A stretch of 6,585 nt of DNA from contig CAMLFJ010000199.1 in assembly GCA_946479205.1 (NCBI GenBank), positions 1 to 6,585 of the forward strand, in the 5' to 3' direction. The DNA comes from an uncultured bacterium. GTDB lineage: Bacteria > Methylomirabilota > Methylomirabilia > Rokubacteriales > CSP1-6. The notes beneath the pieces were generated by a model, which was given only the letters and a program-made list of their open reading frames with translations, ran no database searches and was not told where the DNA came from. Shown in pieces: positions 5,768 through 6,585 of this stretch. A program made the position numbers and the translations under genes. How positions within the stretch are numbered: the first letter of the stretch is position 1; each line of letters opens with the position of its first letter.

Positions 5768-5826
5768 GCGGCTATTTGCCGCCCGCTACCTCAAGTGCAC
5801 ATGATCCGGACCGGGTCACGACCCGG
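5768..5826 (+). promoter_or_regulatory. Structured rny 5' leader with two hairpins
   Basis: GCGGC-TATTT-GCCGC (5768-5782) is a perfect 5-bp stem starting about six bases after the expected transcript 5' end. CCGGGT-CACG-ACCCGG (5811-5826) is a perfect 6-bp stem that ends three bases before the rny SD (GGAG, 5830-5833). The second hairpin is well placed to affect ribosome access. Ribonuclease genes are often controlled through their own leaders (E. coli rne), but such control here is inference. Confidence 0.55.
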
Positions 5827-5839
5827 GATGGAGTGATCG

Positions 5840-6585
5840 ATGAACGCCATGACCTGGCTGATGGTGGTGGTGCCGGTCGTCGCCCTCCTCGCCGCCGTCG
5901 CTGGATATCTCGGGGGACATTTCGGAGCCCGCGCCGTCGCGGCGCGCGCGCTCACCGATGCGCAGGGCCGCGCCAACCGCATCGTCGACGACGCCAAGCG
6001 GCAGGCCGAGCAGGCGCGCGCAGACGCCGAGACCAGGACGCGCGAGGCGGAGGCCCGGGCCCGCGACGCCGAGACGAAGATCCGCAGCGTCGAGCTCGAG
6101 GCCAAGGAGGTCGCGCTCAAGGCGCGCACGGAGGCGGATCAGGAAGCCCGCGCCCGCCAGCGGGAGCTGCAGGAGCTGGAACGCCGCGTCGCGCAACAGG
6201 AGGAGCAGATCGGGCGCCGCCTGGATCAGCTCGACCGGCGCGACTCCGAGTTCCAAAATCGTGAGCGGGCCCTGGGCGAGCGGGAGCGGAGCCTCGGGGA
6301 GAAGGAGACGCGGCTCGGCTCGGCCCTCGAGGAGCAGCGCCGCAAGCTCGAGGCGGTCGCGGGGCTCACCAGCGAGGAGGCCAAGCGCCAGCTCATGGCG
6401 CAGGTCGAGGTGGAGTCCCGGCGCGAGGCGCAGCTGCTCGGCATGCGCCTCGAGGAAGAGGCGCGCGAGACGGCCCACATGAAGGCCAAGGAGGTGCTGG
6501 CCACCACCATCCAGCGCCTCGCTCCCGACTACACGGTGGAGACCGCGGTGTCCATCGTGGACCTGCCCTCCGACGACATGAAGGG
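5840..6585 (+). CDS. rny: Ribonuclease Y, N-terminal part (cut by the window edge)
   Basis: RNase Y is a membrane-anchored endoribonuclease that starts mRNA decay. The frame runs from ATG 5840 to the window end (248 codons plus two bases) without a stop; complete proteins are about 520 residues. Residues about 4-25 ([20 protein letters not shown]) form one N-terminal membrane anchor. A long charged coiled coil follows to about residue 200 ([20 protein letters not shown] and many similar heptads), with the family's [13 protein letters not shown] near its end. The last residues, [12 protein letters not shown], are the usual lead into the KH domain; the KH and catalytic HD domains lie outside. 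GGAG at 5830-5833 is six bases from the start, and an in-frame TGA at 5834-5836 excludes any earlier start. It has its own promoter at 5726. Confidence 0.93.
   Translation, partial: MNAMTWLMVVVPVVALLAAVAGYLGGHFGARAVAARALTDAQGRANRIVDDAKRQAEQARADAETRTREAEARARDAETKIRSVELEAKEVALKARTEADQEARARQRELQELERRVAQQEEQIGRRLDQLDRRDSEFQNRERALGERERSLGEKETRLGSALEEQRRKLEAVAGLTSEEAKRQLMAQVEVESRREAQLLGMRLEEEARETAHMKAKEVLATTIQRLAPDYTVETAVSIVDLPSDDMK

Noticed and set aside
5776..6264. Forward 162-codon frame at the start of rny
   Set aside because: It is out of frame with the membrane anchor and coiled coil of RNase Y and is Arg/Gly/Pro-rich.

Overview
The window is a high-GC (about two thirds or more G+C by eye), entirely plus-strand housekeeping block from a bacterium. 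It carries translation genes, then cell-division genes, a 6S RNA and an RNA-decay gene. In order: infC (IF3), rpmI (L35), rplT (L20), pheS, pheT, a small ZapB-like coiled-coil protein, zapA, an unmarked 6S RNA (ssrS) and the first 248 codons of rny (RNase Y), which runs off the right edge. The order infC-rpmI-rplT-pheS-pheT followed by zapA-6S-rny, the GC content and the long CCCTCTCCCC-type intergenic palindromes suggest a Deltaproteobacteria-like or Methylomirabilota/Rokubacteria-like genome. That taxonomic placement is inference and weak without a database search.

Region 1 (1-1251) is the IF3/L35/L20 module. infC most plausibly begins at a non-canonical AUC codon at 59, six bases after a perfect AAGGAG; the GTG at 98 would cut off conserved N-terminal residues. 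The infC-rpmI spacer (575-684) holds a 14-base tandem direct repeat and a degenerate copy of a palindromic intergenic repeat. Region 2 (1254-4729) is pheS-pheT, the two subunits of phenylalanyl-tRNA synthetase. pheS starts at GTG two bases after rplT, and pheT overlaps pheS by ATGA, so the run from rpmI to pheT reads as one translationally coupled operon.

Region 3 (4730-5480) holds the 81-residue coiled-coil protein, a long nested inverted repeat (5005-5084) and zapA. The two small proteins fit the ZapB/ZapA pair that supports the FtsZ ring. Region 4 (5481-6585) has a sigma70-like promoter directly after zapA, a 6S RNA of about 180 nt, a second very good promoter (TTGACT-18-TATAAT), a structured leader and rny. 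The rny reading frame has no stop within the window, so a search for closed ORFs misses it.

I found no novel multi-gene system, mobile element, CRISPR array or defence locus. The points most worth a second look are the AUC start of infC, the 6S RNA between zapA and rny, the nested palindromic repeat and the structured rny leader with an overlapping mini-ORF.
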